DNA of 64,000 bases from Pseudoalteromonas rubra (GCF_000967655.1 NZ_JXYA01000038.1:49851-113850); one strand, 5' to 3'. Numbered from the stretch's first letter, positions 17,279 through 26,615 are shown. Notes: generated from the letters alone by a model not told the origin. Numbers and translations are program-made.

Positions 17279-18241
17279 TTACCTGCAGATCTGTGTTTCT
17301 ATTGGTGCTGAGGCACAAAACGTTTGCATACTCATACCGGCGCGTTGTAAGCGGGCCAGGCGGGTCTGGAAAGCCTGCTCAGCCTGCTCGGCAAATCGGG
17401 TCCTGAATTGTTTATCCGCCAGTGGCAGCGTCCAGCTACCAGAAGCCGAACTGACTTCAATCGCATCTTTATAGGCGGGCAGGGTATGCTCGAACGGATC
17501 GCTGATTTGGCAGCCAATCAGTTCGCAGTGCCGGCTGAGATGCTCAAGTTGTTTGAAGCTGGCCTCGTTAAGCTGGCTGAAATCGGAGATCAGGTAGATC
17601 AGGCTGCCGGGTTTGGCCAGGTGCGACAAACGTTTCAGGTTATTATCAAACGTCGAGGCCAGATTTTCGCCGCGCTGAGCCAGGCTTTGCGTGTGGATAT
17701 CACACAGCTGGTGGCAAAATGCCAGCACGCCTTTGTCGCGTGCCGTGGGCTTAAGCTCATGGTGGCCTTGCTCGCTGAACACCACACCACCGAGCCGATC
17801 ACCACGGGCACATGCGGACCAGGCAACCAGGGCACTCAGATGCGCAGCCTGAACCGACTTGAGCAACAGGCGGCTGCCGAACAGCAAAGAGCTGGACAGA
17901 TCGCAGAAGATAAATACCGGACGTTCTTTTTCTTCCTGGTACAGCTTGGTATGGGCCTCACCAGTGCGAGCTGTGACTCGCCAGTCGATAGCACGAATAT
18001 CATCGCCATACTGGTACTGACGTACCTCGGCAAATTCCATTCCCCGGCCTTTGTGTGGTGCCAGGTACTGTCCGGCCTGATCACTGCGGATGGCGCGCTT
18101 GGGCTTGAGATCCAGCAAGCGCGCTTTGCTCTTATAATAAAGCAGCTCTTTGAGTGTCAGTTCAACACCATTGCTGTGACTTTGTGCCAGCCACTGGGTG
18201 TGATCGGTGTGTTGCATTGAATGCTTCATCATCGCGACCAC
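17279..18241 (-). CDS. DUF58 family protein of the MoxR/Bat operon
   Basis: The product has about 317-320 residues and the DUF58 signature (GRGMEFAEVRQYQYGDDIRAIDWRVTAR) at about residues 64-92, then a von Willebrand-like fold beginning FIFCDLSSSL with a DLSSS MIDAS-like motif. No transmembrane helix is visible, so it is cytoplasmic. DUF58 proteins are encoded beside MoxR ATPases and probably bind them. The start is ambiguous: GTG at 18241 lies directly after the moxR stop, and an ATG follows at 18232. Confidence 0.9.
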   Translation of the reverse strand: MVAMMKHSMQHTDHTQWLAQSHSNGVELTLKELLYYKSKARLLDLKPKRAIRSDQAGQYLAPHKGRGMEFAEVRQYQYGDDIRAIDWRVTARTGEAHTKLYQEEKERPVFIFCDLSSSLLFGSRLLLKSVQAAHLSALVAWSACARGDRLGGVVFSEQGHHELKPTARDKGVLAFCHQLCDIHTQSLAQRGENLASTFDNNLKRLSHLAKPGSLIYLISDFSQLNEASFKQLEHLSRHCELIGCQISDPFEHTLPAYKDAIEVSSASGSWTLPLADKQFRTRFAEQAEQAFQTRLARLQRAGMSMQTFCASAPIETQICR

Positions 18242-19198
18242 TTATGGCACAGGGACCAGTTCCAGAATACGGCTGATCACCTGATCTTTGCTGATCCCGT
18301 CTGCCTGCGCTTCATAGCTCAGAATAATACGATGACGCAGCACATTGTGCAGCACCGCCTGAATATCATCCGGTGTCACAAAATCCTGACCCTGCAACCA
18401 GGCATGCGCGCGTGCGCACTTATCCAGCGCAATGGTGGCCCGCGGACTGGCGCCGTATTCAATCCAGGCCCCCAGCTGTTGATCCAGCTTGGCGGCTTCA
18501 CGGGTAGCAATGATCAATTGCACCAGATAGTGCTCAAGAGGCTCGGCCAGATGCAGTGACAGCACTTTTTTACGTGCTTCAAATAAGGTCTGCTGTGAAA
18601 TTGGCGTAAACTGCGCGGTTTGTTCCGACAGCGCTTCGCCACGTGTTAAACGCAGGATCTCAAGCTCAGTGCTCGCTTGCGGGTAATCAATGTTAAGGTG
18701 TAACAGGAAACGGTCAAGCTGCGCTTCCGGCAGTGGATAGGTGCCTTCCTGCTCAAGCGGGTTTTGCGTTGCCATTACCATAAACAGCTCTGGCAGCGGG
18801 TAAGTTGTTTTGCCTACCGTGATCTGCCGCTCTGCCATGGCTTCAAGCAAGGCTGACTGAACCTTGGCTGGCGCGCGGTTAATTTCGTCGGCCAAAATCA
18901 GATGGTGGAATAAAGGGCCTTTTTCAAACACAAACTCACTGGTTTGCTGGCGGTAGATATCAGTGCCGGTAATATCGGCGGGCAACAAGTCCGGGGTAAA
19001 CTGAACACGCTGAAAGCTGCCCTCTATGCCTCTGGCCAACGCGTTCACGGCGCGGGTTTTAGCCAGCCCTGGCGGGCCTTCTACCAGTAGGTGGCCATCT
19101 GCCAGCAAGGCAATCAACAGTGCCTCTGTCAGTGCGCTTTGACCTAAAATTTGAGAGTCGAGATAGTTTTTCAGTTCACTAAATGCGTTTACTGCCAT
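18242..19198 (-). CDS. MoxR-family AAA ATPase
   Basis: The 318-residue product is a MoxR AAA+ ATPase. Walker A (GPPGLAKT) is near residue 46 and Walker B (LILADEINRAPAKVQSALLEAM) follows, then the sensor region (MATQNPLEQEGTYPLPEAQLDRF). I chose ATG 19198, with AAGGA nine bases upstream; a TTG at 19222 would add eight residues. It is first in the moxR-DUF58-DUF4381-batA-batBC-batD operon and probably acts as a chaperone inserting metal or remodelling the VWA proteins. Confidence 0.93.
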   Translation of the reverse strand: MAVNAFSELKNYLDSQILGQSALTEALLIALLADGHLLVEGPPGLAKTRAVNALARGIEGSFQRVQFTPDLLPADITGTDIYRQQTSEFVFEKGPLFHHLILADEINRAPAKVQSALLEAMAERQITVGKTTYPLPELFMVMATQNPLEQEGTYPLPEAQLDRFLLHLNIDYPQASTELEILRLTRGEALSEQTAQFTPISQQTLFEARKKVLSLHLAEPLEHYLVQLIIATREAAKLDQQLGAWIEYGASPRATIALDKCARAHAWLQGQDFVTPDDIQAVLHNVLRHRIILSYEAQADGISKDQVISRILELVPVP

Positions 19199-19234
19199 GG
19201 TGCTTTGTCCTTGTTGTGACAAATTTTTTGCTTA

Positions 19235-19262
19235 TTTATAAGGATTAAGGCGCAAAACTCAA
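19235..19262 (-). promoter_or_regulatory. Candidate promoter of the MoxR/Bat operon
   Basis: On the minus strand TTGAGT (plus 19257-19262) and TATAAA (plus 19235-19240) are 16 bases apart, about 37 bases before the moxR start. A perfect seven-base inverted repeat, CGCAAAA-N7-TTTTGCG at 19251-19271, covers the -35 element and could be an operator. Confidence 0.45.
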
Positions 19263-19439
19263 GGTTTTGCGGGCGATTTTTTGTAACTTGATTAGACACT
19301 GAAGCAGACGAAAGTTCCCAAAACTTCATTTATTTTTCAGGGACTTTTTGAATTGAGCAAAAATCAGGCTAGATTTAAAAGCGGCGTTTAGATGGACCAT
19401 CTCAGTCATGCTCGAATGATAAGATTTTCCAATTTGCTA

Positions 19440-19468
19440 TTGGCATTAAGGATTCGGTTGTTTAGAAT
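19440..19468 (+). promoter_or_regulatory. Sigma-70 promoter for fadIJ
   Basis: TTGGCA (19440-19445) and TAGAAT (19463-19468) are 17 bases apart, a near-consensus promoter placing the transcript start near 19475, 40 bases before the fadI ATG. Confidence 0.6.
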
Positions 19469-19480
19469 CAAACGACAATA

Positions 19481-19495
19481 ACAGGTCAGACCTGT
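19481..19495 (+). promoter_or_regulatory. Candidate FadR operator
   Basis: ACAGGTC-A-GACCTGT is a perfect 15-base palindrome containing the GGTC-N-GACC core of FadR (GntR family) operators. It covers about +6 to +20 of the predicted fadIJ transcript, a position suited to repression relieved by acyl-CoA. No FadR gene lies in this window. Confidence 0.55.
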
Positions 19496-19514
19496 CAGCG
19501 GGAGAGCAAAATTC

Positions 19515-20825
19515 ATGTCTGAACAACACATTCTAAAAACAACAAAAGGGGACCGCATCGCCATTGTATCTGGTCTGCGTACACCCTTTGCGAAGCAGGC
19601 TACGGCCTATCACCACGTACCGGCACTGGACCTGGGTAAGGTCGTTGTCAATGAAATGCTGGAACGCCTTAACATAGATAAAAACGAAATCGACCAGCTG
19701 GTTTTCGGCCAGGTGGTGCAAATGCCGGAAGCGCCAAACATTGCGCGTGAAATCGTGCTGGGTACTGGCATGCCGGTATCCGTCGATGCTTATTCTGTAT
19801 CTCGTGCTTGTGCCACCAGTTTCCAGGCGGTAGCGAACGTTGCCGAGTCCATTATTGCAGGCCACACGGCGGTAGGTATCGCCGGTGGTGCGGATTCATC
19901 GTCTGTACTGCCCATTGGTGTGAGCAAAAAGCTGGCTGGCAGCTTGGTTGATTTAAACAAAGCACGTACCTTGTCACAGCGTTTGAAGATTTTCTCAAAG
20001 CTCAGACTGAAAGATTTGATGCCAGTACCGCCGGCTGTTGCTGAATACTCAACAGGCTTGTCTATGGGTCAAACGGCAGAGCAAATGGCCAAAACCCATG
20101 CTATCAGCCGTGCCGACCAAGATGCGCTGGCGCATCGCTCGCACACTCTTGCTGCTAAAGCCTGGGATGCAGGTTTGTTAAAAGACGAAGTCATGACGGC
20201 ACATGTTGAGCCGTACAAAGGCTTTATCGACAAAGATAACAACATTCGTGCGAACTCGTCTTTGGAAGGCTACGCCAAATTGCGTCCGGTCTTTGATCGC
20301 AAACATGGCTCGGTTACTGCGGCAAACGCAACGCCGCTTACTGATGGTGCCGCTGCGGTACTGATGATGAGCGAAAGCAAAGCCAAAGCATTGGGTTATG
20401 AAATCCTGGGCTATGTACGCAACTATGCATTTACCGCTATCGGCGTGCACGAAGACATGCTGATGGGTCCGGCTCACTCCACGCCACTGGCACTGGAGCG
20501 CGCGGGTCTGACTCTGCAAGATTTAGACTTAATTGAAATGCACGAAGCGTTTGCGGCGCAAACTCTGGCTAACATGAAGATGTTTGCCTCTGATAAGTTT
20601 GCTCAGGAGAAGCTGGGTCGCAGCAAAGCGCTGGGTGAAATCGATATGGATAAATTCAACGTAAACGGTGGCTCTTTGGCCTATGGACACCCGTTTGCGG
20701 CAACAGGCGCGCGTTTGATCACGCAAACCCTGAATGAACTGAAACGTCGCGGCGGTGGACTTGCGCTGACTACAGCTTGTGCGGCTGGTGGTCTGGGTGC
20801 AGCCTTTGTATTGGAGAGTGCATAA
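19515..20825 (+). CDS. fadI: 3-ketoacyl-CoA thiolase FadI
   Basis: The 436-residue product is the beta subunit of the FadIJ beta-oxidation complex and cleaves 3-ketoacyl-CoA to acetyl-CoA and a shortened acyl-CoA. The nucleophilic cysteine is in SRACATS, the catalytic histidine in YGHPFAATGAR, and the second cysteine in TTACAAGG near the C-terminus. The length matches FadI (436 in E. coli) rather than FadA (about 387). GGGAG lies about 11 bases before the ATG. Its stop overlaps the fadJ start by one base. Confidence 0.95.
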   Translation: MSEQHILKTTKGDRIAIVSGLRTPFAKQATAYHHVPALDLGKVVVNEMLERLNIDKNEIDQLVFGQVVQMPEAPNIAREIVLGTGMPVSVDAYSVSRACATSFQAVANVAESIIAGHTAVGIAGGADSSSVLPIGVSKKLAGSLVDLNKARTLSQRLKIFSKLRLKDLMPVPPAVAEYSTGLSMGQTAEQMAKTHAISRADQDALAHRSHTLAAKAWDAGLLKDEVMTAHVEPYKGFIDKDNNIRANSSLEGYAKLRPVFDRKHGSVTAANATPLTDGAAAVLMMSESKAKALGYEILGYVRNYAFTAIGVHEDMLMGPAHSTPLALERAGLTLQDLDLIEMHEAFAAQTLANMKMFASDKFAQEKLGRSKALGEIDMDKFNVNGGSLAYGHPFAATGARLITQTLNELKRRGGGLALTTACAAGGLGAAFVLESA

Positions 20826-22924
20826 TGTCAGTATTTAGTTATGAATTAAACAGCCACCGCGTGGCCATCGTCACCATCGATGTGCCGGGCGAGAAGATGA
20901 ATACGCTGCGCGACAGCTTTGCCGATGAACTGCTGACTATCCTGGAGCAGGGTCGCAGCGATGATGTAACTGGCATGGTGTTTGTCAGCGGCAAAGACGA
21001 TAACTTTATTGCCGGTGCCGACATCAAAATGCTGGATCAGGCAAAAACCCGCGAAGACGCGCTGCGCTTATCTGAAATGTGCCAGCAGGCATTTTTCAAA
21101 ATGCAGAAGCTGCCTTTCCCAACGGTTGCGGCCATTCATGGTGCGGCACTGGGTGGCGGTCTTGAATTCGCGTTGGCGTGTGATTATCGCGTATGTAGTG
21201 ATGACGATAAAACCAAATTAGGTTTGCCTGAAGTACAACTGGGCCTGTTACCAGGCGGTGGCGGCACACAACGCTTGCCAAAGCTGGTGGGTATTCAAAA
21301 AGCATTAGAATGGATGCTGACGGGCAAGCAAGTGCGTGCCAAGCAGGCTAAAAAAGCCGGTCTGGTAGACGACAGCGTGCCGCACAGTATTTTACTGGAT
21401 GTGGCCATTAAACTGGCCCGTGGCAGTAAGCCTAAAGCACGTAAACCTAAGCTGGATAAGCTGAGCCAGCTGCTGGAATCAAATCCGTTTGGTCGCAACA
21501 TCATCTTCAAAAAAGCGCAGGAAAACGTTGAGAAAAAAACCGGTGGTCACTATCCGGCGCCACTGGCTATCATCAAGGCCGTGCGTGCTTCAGTTGAATT
21601 AGGTGAACTGAAAGCCTACAAAACAGAAGCCGAAGGGTTTGCCGACCTGGTGATGACCGAAGTGTCGCAGTCTTTACGTGGCATTTTCTTCGCGACCACA
21701 GAGATGAAAAAAGAGTGGCAAAGCGACGACGCGCCTAAGATTAACCGCGCGGCGGTACTGGGTGGCGGCCTGATGGGCGGCGGTATTGCTCACGTAAGTG
21801 CGGTAAAAGCCGGTGTACCTGTGCGCATCAAAGATGTAGCGCATCAGGGGATCAGCAATGCCCTAAGTTACAGCTACAAGATCCTGTCTAAAAAGCAGAA
21901 AAAACGTATTCTGTCTAAGGCCGATCTGCAACTGGCGATGAACCGCATCACAGGTACCACTGACTACACTGGCATGCGTCATACTGATATCGTGATTGAA
22001 GCGGTATTTGAAGACTTGGCTCTGAAGCAAAGCATGGTGGCCGACATCGAGCGCGAATGTACAGAGCAAACCATTTTTGCCAGTAACACGTCGTCGTTAC
22101 CGATTGCGCAGATCGCTGAAAAAGCAGCACGTCCTGAGAACGTGATTGGTCTGCATTACTTCTCGCCGGTCGAAAAAATGCCTCTGGTTGAGATCATCCC
22201 GCACGAGGGCACATCACAAGAGACCATCGCTCGTACCGTGAATTTTGCGCGCAAACAGGGCAAGACGCCTATCGTGGTAAAAGACAAAGCGGGCTTCTAT
22301 GTAAACCGCATTCTGGCGCCTTACGTGAACGAAGCGGCTAACCTGCTGCTAGCGGGTGAGCCAATCGAAAAGATTGACCAGGCCCTGGTTGAGTTTGGCT
22401 TCCCGGTTGGGCCTTTGGCACTGCTGGACGAAGTGGGTGTGGACATCGGCTCTAAGATTGCGCCTATTCTTGAAAAAGAACTGGGTGAGCGTTTTAAAGC
22501 ACCTGATGCTTTTGCCCGCATGATCGACAGCAAGCGTCTGGGTCGTAAGACCGGCAAGGGCTTTTACAAATATGAAGCCAAAGGCAAGAAAGTGGACGAG
22601 TCTGTCTATGACTTGCTGGGAATTACACCGGCCCCACGTCTGAACAAGCAAGAAATTGCCAGCCGCTGTGTGGCGCAAATGCTCAATGAAGCTGCGCGCT
22701 GTCTGGATGAAGGTATCATCGATAGCGCCCGTGATGGTGACATTGGTGCTATCTTTGGTATTGGCTTCCCGCCATTCTTAGGTGGGCCGTTCAGCTATAT
22801 GGACAAACGTGGTCTGAACAAAGTGTGTTCAGAGCTGTCTACCTATGCCACCGACAACGCGGTGTTTACACCGGCGGAACCGCTGCTGGCTAAGGCCGAA
22901 GCGGGTGAAGCTTACTACAGCTAA
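20825..22924 (+). CDS. fadJ: Fatty acid oxidation complex alpha subunit FadJ
   Basis: The 699-residue product joins enoyl-CoA hydratase/isomerase (about residues 1-190; AAIHGAALGGGLEFALACD, and LGLPEVQLGLLPGGGGTQRLP with its catalytic glutamate) and L-3-hydroxyacyl-CoA dehydrogenase (from about residue 310; Rossmann GGGLMGGGIA, catalytic HYFSPVEKMPLVEI). The ATG at 20825 overlaps the fadI stop (TAATG); a longer frame from 20777 runs inside fadI and is unlikely. With FadI it performs hydration, oxidation and thiolysis of acyl-CoA. Confidence 0.95.
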   Translation: MSVFSYELNSHRVAIVTIDVPGEKMNTLRDSFADELLTILEQGRSDDVTGMVFVSGKDDNFIAGADIKMLDQAKTREDALRLSEMCQQAFFKMQKLPFPTVAAIHGAALGGGLEFALACDYRVCSDDDKTKLGLPEVQLGLLPGGGGTQRLPKLVGIQKALEWMLTGKQVRAKQAKKAGLVDDSVPHSILLDVAIKLARGSKPKARKPKLDKLSQLLESNPFGRNIIFKKAQENVEKKTGGHYPAPLAIIKAVRASVELGELKAYKTEAEGFADLVMTEVSQSLRGIFFATTEMKKEWQSDDAPKINRAAVLGGGLMGGGIAHVSAVKAGVPVRIKDVAHQGISNALSYSYKILSKKQKKRILSKADLQLAMNRITGTTDYTGMRHTDIVIEAVFEDLALKQSMVADIERECTEQTIFASNTSSLPIAQIAEKAARPENVIGLHYFSPVEKMPLVEIIPHEGTSQETIARTVNFARKQGKTPIVVKDKAGFYVNRILAPYVNEAANLLLAGEPIEKIDQALVEFGFPVGPLALLDEVGVDIGSKIAPILEKELGERFKAPDAFARMIDSKRLGRKTGKGFYKYEAKGKKVDESVYDLLGITPAPRLNKQEIASRCVAQMLNEAARCLDEGIIDSARDGDIGAIFGIGFPPFLGGPFSYMDKRGLNKVCSELSTYATDNAVFTPAEPLLAKAEAGEAYYS

Positions 22925-22941
22925 GCATTTGTCTGAGCATT

Positions 22942-22971
22942 AAAAAAAGCCGCATCGATGCGGCTTTTTTA
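22942..22971 (+). terminator. Rho-independent terminator after fadIJ
   Basis: A run of A, then GCCGCA-TCGA-TGCGGC, then TTTTTT, begins 18 bases after the fadJ stop. Confidence 0.9.
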
Positions 22972-23020
22972 TTTTCAGCTAAAATTAGTCAGATACTCTG
23001 TGTATTGCGATGCAAAAGCG

Positions 23021-24526
23021 ATGAAAAAACCGCTTTTTTTAATTGTTCTGGCAGTTTTACTGGTGCTGACGATTTCAGCCAATGTGGTGCTGTACTTTAT
23101 CAGCGATGATGTCAATGACATGATCCAGGCATTTGAACAGCAGTGGCAGGAGCAGGCGGATATTGTCTTGCTGGAATCCAGGCTGCTGGATGATCTGGAG
23201 CATCAGCTCAGCCAGGCCAAAGCAATACATCAGGTGCGTGATTATCATCACCCAGAGCCGGACGCCGAGCCGTCAGCAGAGGAGTATATGGTTCGCCTGT
23301 ATCGCACGTTAGCGCAGCTGAGTGAGCTTGACCTGCAAGCAGGTGAAACCGAAGCGTTAGCTGTGGTGACATATTATGCGAGCCTCTACCAAACACAGCT
23401 CACTGAGGCTGACAGCGTTGGTACTCAAAGCCAGGCCACAGCTGCGCTTTCTGAGCAACTCAAAAACCAGCATCAACATTTAGACGAAGCCCTGCGTACC
23501 TTAAGGCAAGGTCTTGAAACGCGCTTCTCGCGCACTCGTGAAGCTCACCAGCTGACATTACAAAACATTATTTACCGGGATAGCCTGGAAGGACTATTGT
23601 TGTTGATATTGATAGTCATGATGCTGCTTGTCAGTTTTATGATGCTCAGGGCGCAGATCAGGGCGGCAAAAGAGCGTGACTGTCTGTTCGATGCCATTCC
23701 GGATGCACTGCTTTACTGTGACTCTGAGGGCCGTATCACTCAGGTGAATCAGTCATGTTCCGAGCTATTTGGCTACTCTGCGAAAGAGTTAGTCAATATG
23801 CAACTCGAAGCCTTAATGCCTGAGCGCTTCAGGGAATTGCATGCCAAGCACAGAGCATCTTTCTATGGGCGCGCAAAAATGCGACGTAAAGGAGAGAATG
23901 GGCTGAATATCATTGGCTTGCATAAACTAGGGCACGAAATACCTCTGGATATAGCGATTGCCAGAACAACCTTTGGGCAGGAAACCTATTACGTGGCCGT
24001 GATCCGGGATCTGCGTCCCGAATTGCAGCTACAGCAACGCGCTGAATTAGACTTTTTGACCCAGGCCTTTAACAGAGGCCAGATAGAGCGAGTGCTGGGC
24101 GATGAGCTGACACGCGCTGTGCGTTATAGTCGCGCGTTGTCGGTCATGATGGTCGACCTGGATCACTTCAAAACCCTCAATGACACCATGGGCCATCAGG
24201 TTGGAGATGCAGCGTTAACTGAGCTCAGTGCCTTTTTAAAGCGCTCGATCAGGCCCAGCGACTGTCTTGGCCGCTGGGGAGGCGATGAGTTTGTGATTGT
24301 ATGCCCGGAAATCGCTTCAGACGAAGCGTTATTGATGGCGCAAAGGCTGGTGAATCAGTACCGGCAAATAAATCAGTATGATCTTGAAATGAGTATCGGC
24401 GTAACCAGTCGTACCAATCTTTCGTCGGGCGTGGAGTGTGCTCAGTTAATTGGTGAGGCCGATGATGCCTTATACCAGGCCAAAGCCGCGGGCCGGGGTA
24501 GGGCGATACTGTTCAGTAGCCAGTAG
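23021..24526 (+). CDS. Membrane diguanylate cyclase with PAS domain
   Basis: The 501-residue product has an N-terminal helix (about residues 5-27), a periplasmic helical domain of about 165 residues, a second helix (about 190-212), a PAS domain (FDAIPDALLYCDSEGRITQVNQSC to AVIRDLRPE) and a C-terminal GGDEF domain. The active site is intact (GRWGGDEFVIV), and an I-site RPSD lies exactly five residues before GGDEF, so it should make cyclic di-GMP and be product-inhibited. I chose ATG 23021, right before the first helix; the frame opens earlier, inside the fadIJ terminator. No strong ribosome site is visible. Confidence 0.88.
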   Translation: MKKPLFLIVLAVLLVLTISANVVLYFISDDVNDMIQAFEQQWQEQADIVLLESRLLDDLEHQLSQAKAIHQVRDYHHPEPDAEPSAEEYMVRLYRTLAQLSELDLQAGETEALAVVTYYASLYQTQLTEADSVGTQSQATAALSEQLKNQHQHLDEALRTLRQGLETRFSRTREAHQLTLQNIIYRDSLEGLLLLILIVMMLLVSFMMLRAQIRAAKERDCLFDAIPDALLYCDSEGRITQVNQSCSELFGYSAKELVNMQLEALMPERFRELHAKHRASFYGRAKMRRKGENGLNIIGLHKLGHEIPLDIAIARTTFGQETYYVAVIRDLRPELQLQQRAELDFLTQAFNRGQIERVLGDELTRAVRYSRALSVMMVDLDHFKTLNDTMGHQVGDAALTELSAFLKRSIRPSDCLGRWGGDEFVIVCPEIASDEALLMAQRLVNQYRQINQYDLEMSIGVTSRTNLSSGVECAQLIGEADDALYQAKAAGRGRAILFSSQ

Positions 24527-24603
24527 CGCGGGTTTTTACTTTCCCCCTAAAAATCCGTACAATCTGCGCCCATAAACCGATTAGAGGGCCGCCTGCGAGT
24601 TGT

Positions 24604-25158
24604 ATGCACCACATTGACGATCTGATCTCGATATTTAACGCCTTATTTTATCCAACGCACAATACTAAACTGGTCGCAGGTACTGATGAGCCCATTTATC
24701 TGCCTGCGGATACACAGTGCGATTATCACCGCATTGTTTTTGCACATGGTTTTTATGCCAGTGCGATGCACGAAATTGCGCACTGGCTGGTGGCTGGTAA
24801 AGCGCGGCGGGAGCTCGAAGACTATGGCTACTGGTACTGCCCGGACGGGCGCAGCAAAGATCAGCAACTGGCGTTTGAGCAGGTGGAAGTAAAGCCCCAG
24901 GCCATTGAATGGGCACTGAGCGCTGCAGCCGGGTTTGCCTTTAACGTCTCTGTCGACAATCTAAATGGCGAGCCGACCTGTCGGTTTGCTTTTCAGCGTC
25001 GTGTTCATGCTCAGGTGCTGGAAATGTTAACCGACGGGTTTAATGTCCGAGCCTCAGCTTTGTTAGAAGCGTTATCTCTATTTTACTCGACCCCCTGGCC
25101 ACTCAGCGCTGGCCAGTTTGAATGGCATTGTCCACAGGAGTTTGCAGATGCAGTTTAA
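24604..25158 (+). CDS. epmC: Elongation factor P hydroxylase EpmC
   Basis: The 184-residue product matches EpmC (YfcM), which hydroxylates the beta-lysylated lysine of elongation factor P. The metal-binding segment FYASAMHEIAHWLVAG is visible at about residues 49-64, followed by the conserved DYGYWYCPDGR. Length agrees with E. coli EpmC (182). It overlaps the downstream COG3199 kinase gene by 11 bases, and yfcL follows, keeping the yfcL-yfcM association seen in enterobacteria. EpmA and EpmB are not in the window. Confidence 0.88.
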   Translation: MHHIDDLISIFNALFYPTHNTKLVAGTDEPIYLPADTQCDYHRIVFAHGFYASAMHEIAHWLVAGKARRELEDYGYWYCPDGRSKDQQLAFEQVEVKPQAIEWALSAAAGFAFNVSVDNLNGEPTCRFAFQRRVHAQVLEMLTDGFNVRASALLEALSLFYSTPWPLSAGQFEWHCPQEFADAV

Positions 25159-26275
25159 ACTTGGATTAATCGTGAACCCGGTTGCCGGGTTAGGCGGTGC
25201 TGTGGCACTAAAGGGCAGTGATGGCAGTGAAACCGCCGAGCTTGCCCGCTCGCTGGGTGCTGAGCCCAAGGCACACAGTCGCACGGCACAGGCCCTGGCG
25301 CTGTTGCAGCCTTACCGGGACATCATTGAAGTCTATACCGTGAGTGGTGAAATGGGAGAAAACCTGGCGCTTGAGCACGGTTTTTCTACTCAGGTTGTGA
25401 TGACCTGTGGCACGCCGACTACCCCAGAAGATACCGAGCAGGCTGCCAAACTGTTGGCCGATGCCAAAGTCGACCTGTTGCTGTTTGCCGGTGGTGATGG
25501 CACTGCGCGCAACATCTGCGCCGCCATTGGCAGCGAAGCCCCGGTACTGGGCGTACCAGCCGGTTGTAAGATCCACAGTGGCGTGTATGCAATTACCCCG
25601 AAAGCGGCTGGTCGGGTAGTAGAAATGCTCATTAAAGGGGAGCTGGTTACTATAGACGACGCCGATGTGATGGACATAGATGAAAGTGCTTTTCGGGTAG
25701 GTACTGTGCGCGCCAAGCGCTATGGTGAAATGCAGGTGCCCAGCGAGTTGCGTTATGTACAAAGCGTAAAAAATGGCGGCAAAGAAAGTGACGAATTGGT
25801 ACTGGCGGATATCGCTGCGTATGTGATTTCAGAAATGGAAGAAGATGAGCAGTATATTATGGGCTCGGGCTCAACGGTGGCCGCGATAATGGAAGAGTTG
25901 GGCCTGGATAACACCTTACTGGGGGTTGATTTGATCCGCGACCATGCTCTGCTGGGCAGTGACCTGACGGCGCAACAGCTACTGGATGCGGCTTCACAGG
26001 CTCCGACAAAATTGGTGATCACCCTGATAGGCGGGCAGGGCCATATATTTGGTCGCGGCAATCAGCAGCTCAGCTCGGCTTTGATCCGCCAGATTGGCAA
26101 AGACAATATCATAGTGGTTGCAACTAAGACCAAGTTGCAGGCACTCAATGGTCGCCCTTTGATAGCAGATACGGGCGATCAGGAACTGGACAATGAACTA
26201 AGTGGCTACATCAAAGTAGTGACAGGGTATAATGACCATGTAATGTATGCCGTCGGGCATCAGGATTTAATTTAG
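25148..26275 (+). CDS. ATP-NAD kinase family protein (COG3199)
   Basis: The 375-residue product has the diacylglycerol/NAD-kinase-like signature: IVNPVAGLGG at the N-terminus and LLLFAGGDGTARNICAAIG near residue 110, where GGDGT is the nucleotide loop. The C-terminal half (IMGSGSTVAAIMEELG, VITLIGGQGHIFGRGNQQLS) matches COG3199 rather than NadK. The ATG at 25148 follows an AGGAG site and overlaps epmC. The physiological substrate of this branch is unclear; NAD phosphorylation is a hypothesis. Confidence 0.85.
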   Translation: MQFKLGLIVNPVAGLGGAVALKGSDGSETAELARSLGAEPKAHSRTAQALALLQPYRDIIEVYTVSGEMGENLALEHGFSTQVVMTCGTPTTPEDTEQAAKLLADAKVDLLLFAGGDGTARNICAAIGSEAPVLGVPAGCKIHSGVYAITPKAAGRVVEMLIKGELVTIDDADVMDIDESAFRVGTVRAKRYGEMQVPSELRYVQSVKNGGKESDELVLADIAAYVISEMEEDEQYIMGSGSTVAAIMEELGLDNTLLGVDLIRDHALLGSDLTAQQLLDAASQAPTKLVITLIGGQGHIFGRGNQQLSSALIRQIGKDNIIVVATKTKLQALNGRPLIADTGDQELDNELSGYIKVVTGYNDHVMYAVGHQDLI

Positions 26276-26283
26276 GAGACAGA

Positions 26284-26562
26284 ATGTCACTTCAAGCGTA
26301 TATAGAAGCTGCGCAGCAGTTTTTTGATGAATTAGTAGATAGAGCAAGCGATGATGAGCTGTTTGCTGGTGGCTACTTACGCGGTCATTTCGACCTGGCG
26401 GTTGGCTATGCTCAGGTTGAGGAGCTGGCGCTGTCAGTGGATGAGCTAAATGCTAAAGTCGAGGCAAGCCTGGTGAAGGCGTATCGTGATGGCGAGCTTA
26501 ACGAAGAAGACAAGCACCACGTGGTGACCATCTGGGAGCGTCTTAAGCAGTTAGGGGCTTAG
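26284..26562 (+). CDS. yfcL: YfcL family protein
   Basis: The 92-residue product matches YfcL in length and style: acidic, all helical, with a DDELFAGGYLRGHFDLAVG core. It starts eight bases after the COG3199 stop with a good AGGAGA site and completes the epmC-COG3199-yfcL operon. Its function is not known; conserved linkage to epmC suggests a role near translation factor modification. Confidence 0.8.
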   Translation: MSLQAYIEAAQQFFDELVDRASDDELFAGGYLRGHFDLAVGYAQVEELALSVDELNAKVEASLVKAYRDGELNEEDKHHVVTIWERLKQLGA

Positions 26563-26583
26563 CCAGGGGCATAATCTTCCTTC

Positions 26584-26610
26584 AAAAAAGGCGGTGTAAC
26601 ACCGCCTTTT
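26584..26610. terminator. Bidirectional terminator
   Basis: AAAAGGCGGTGT-AA-CACCGCCTTTT lies between the convergent yfcL and Nramp-like genes. A- and T-tracts on both sides allow function in both directions. Confidence 0.9.
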
Positions 26611-26615
26611 CTCAT

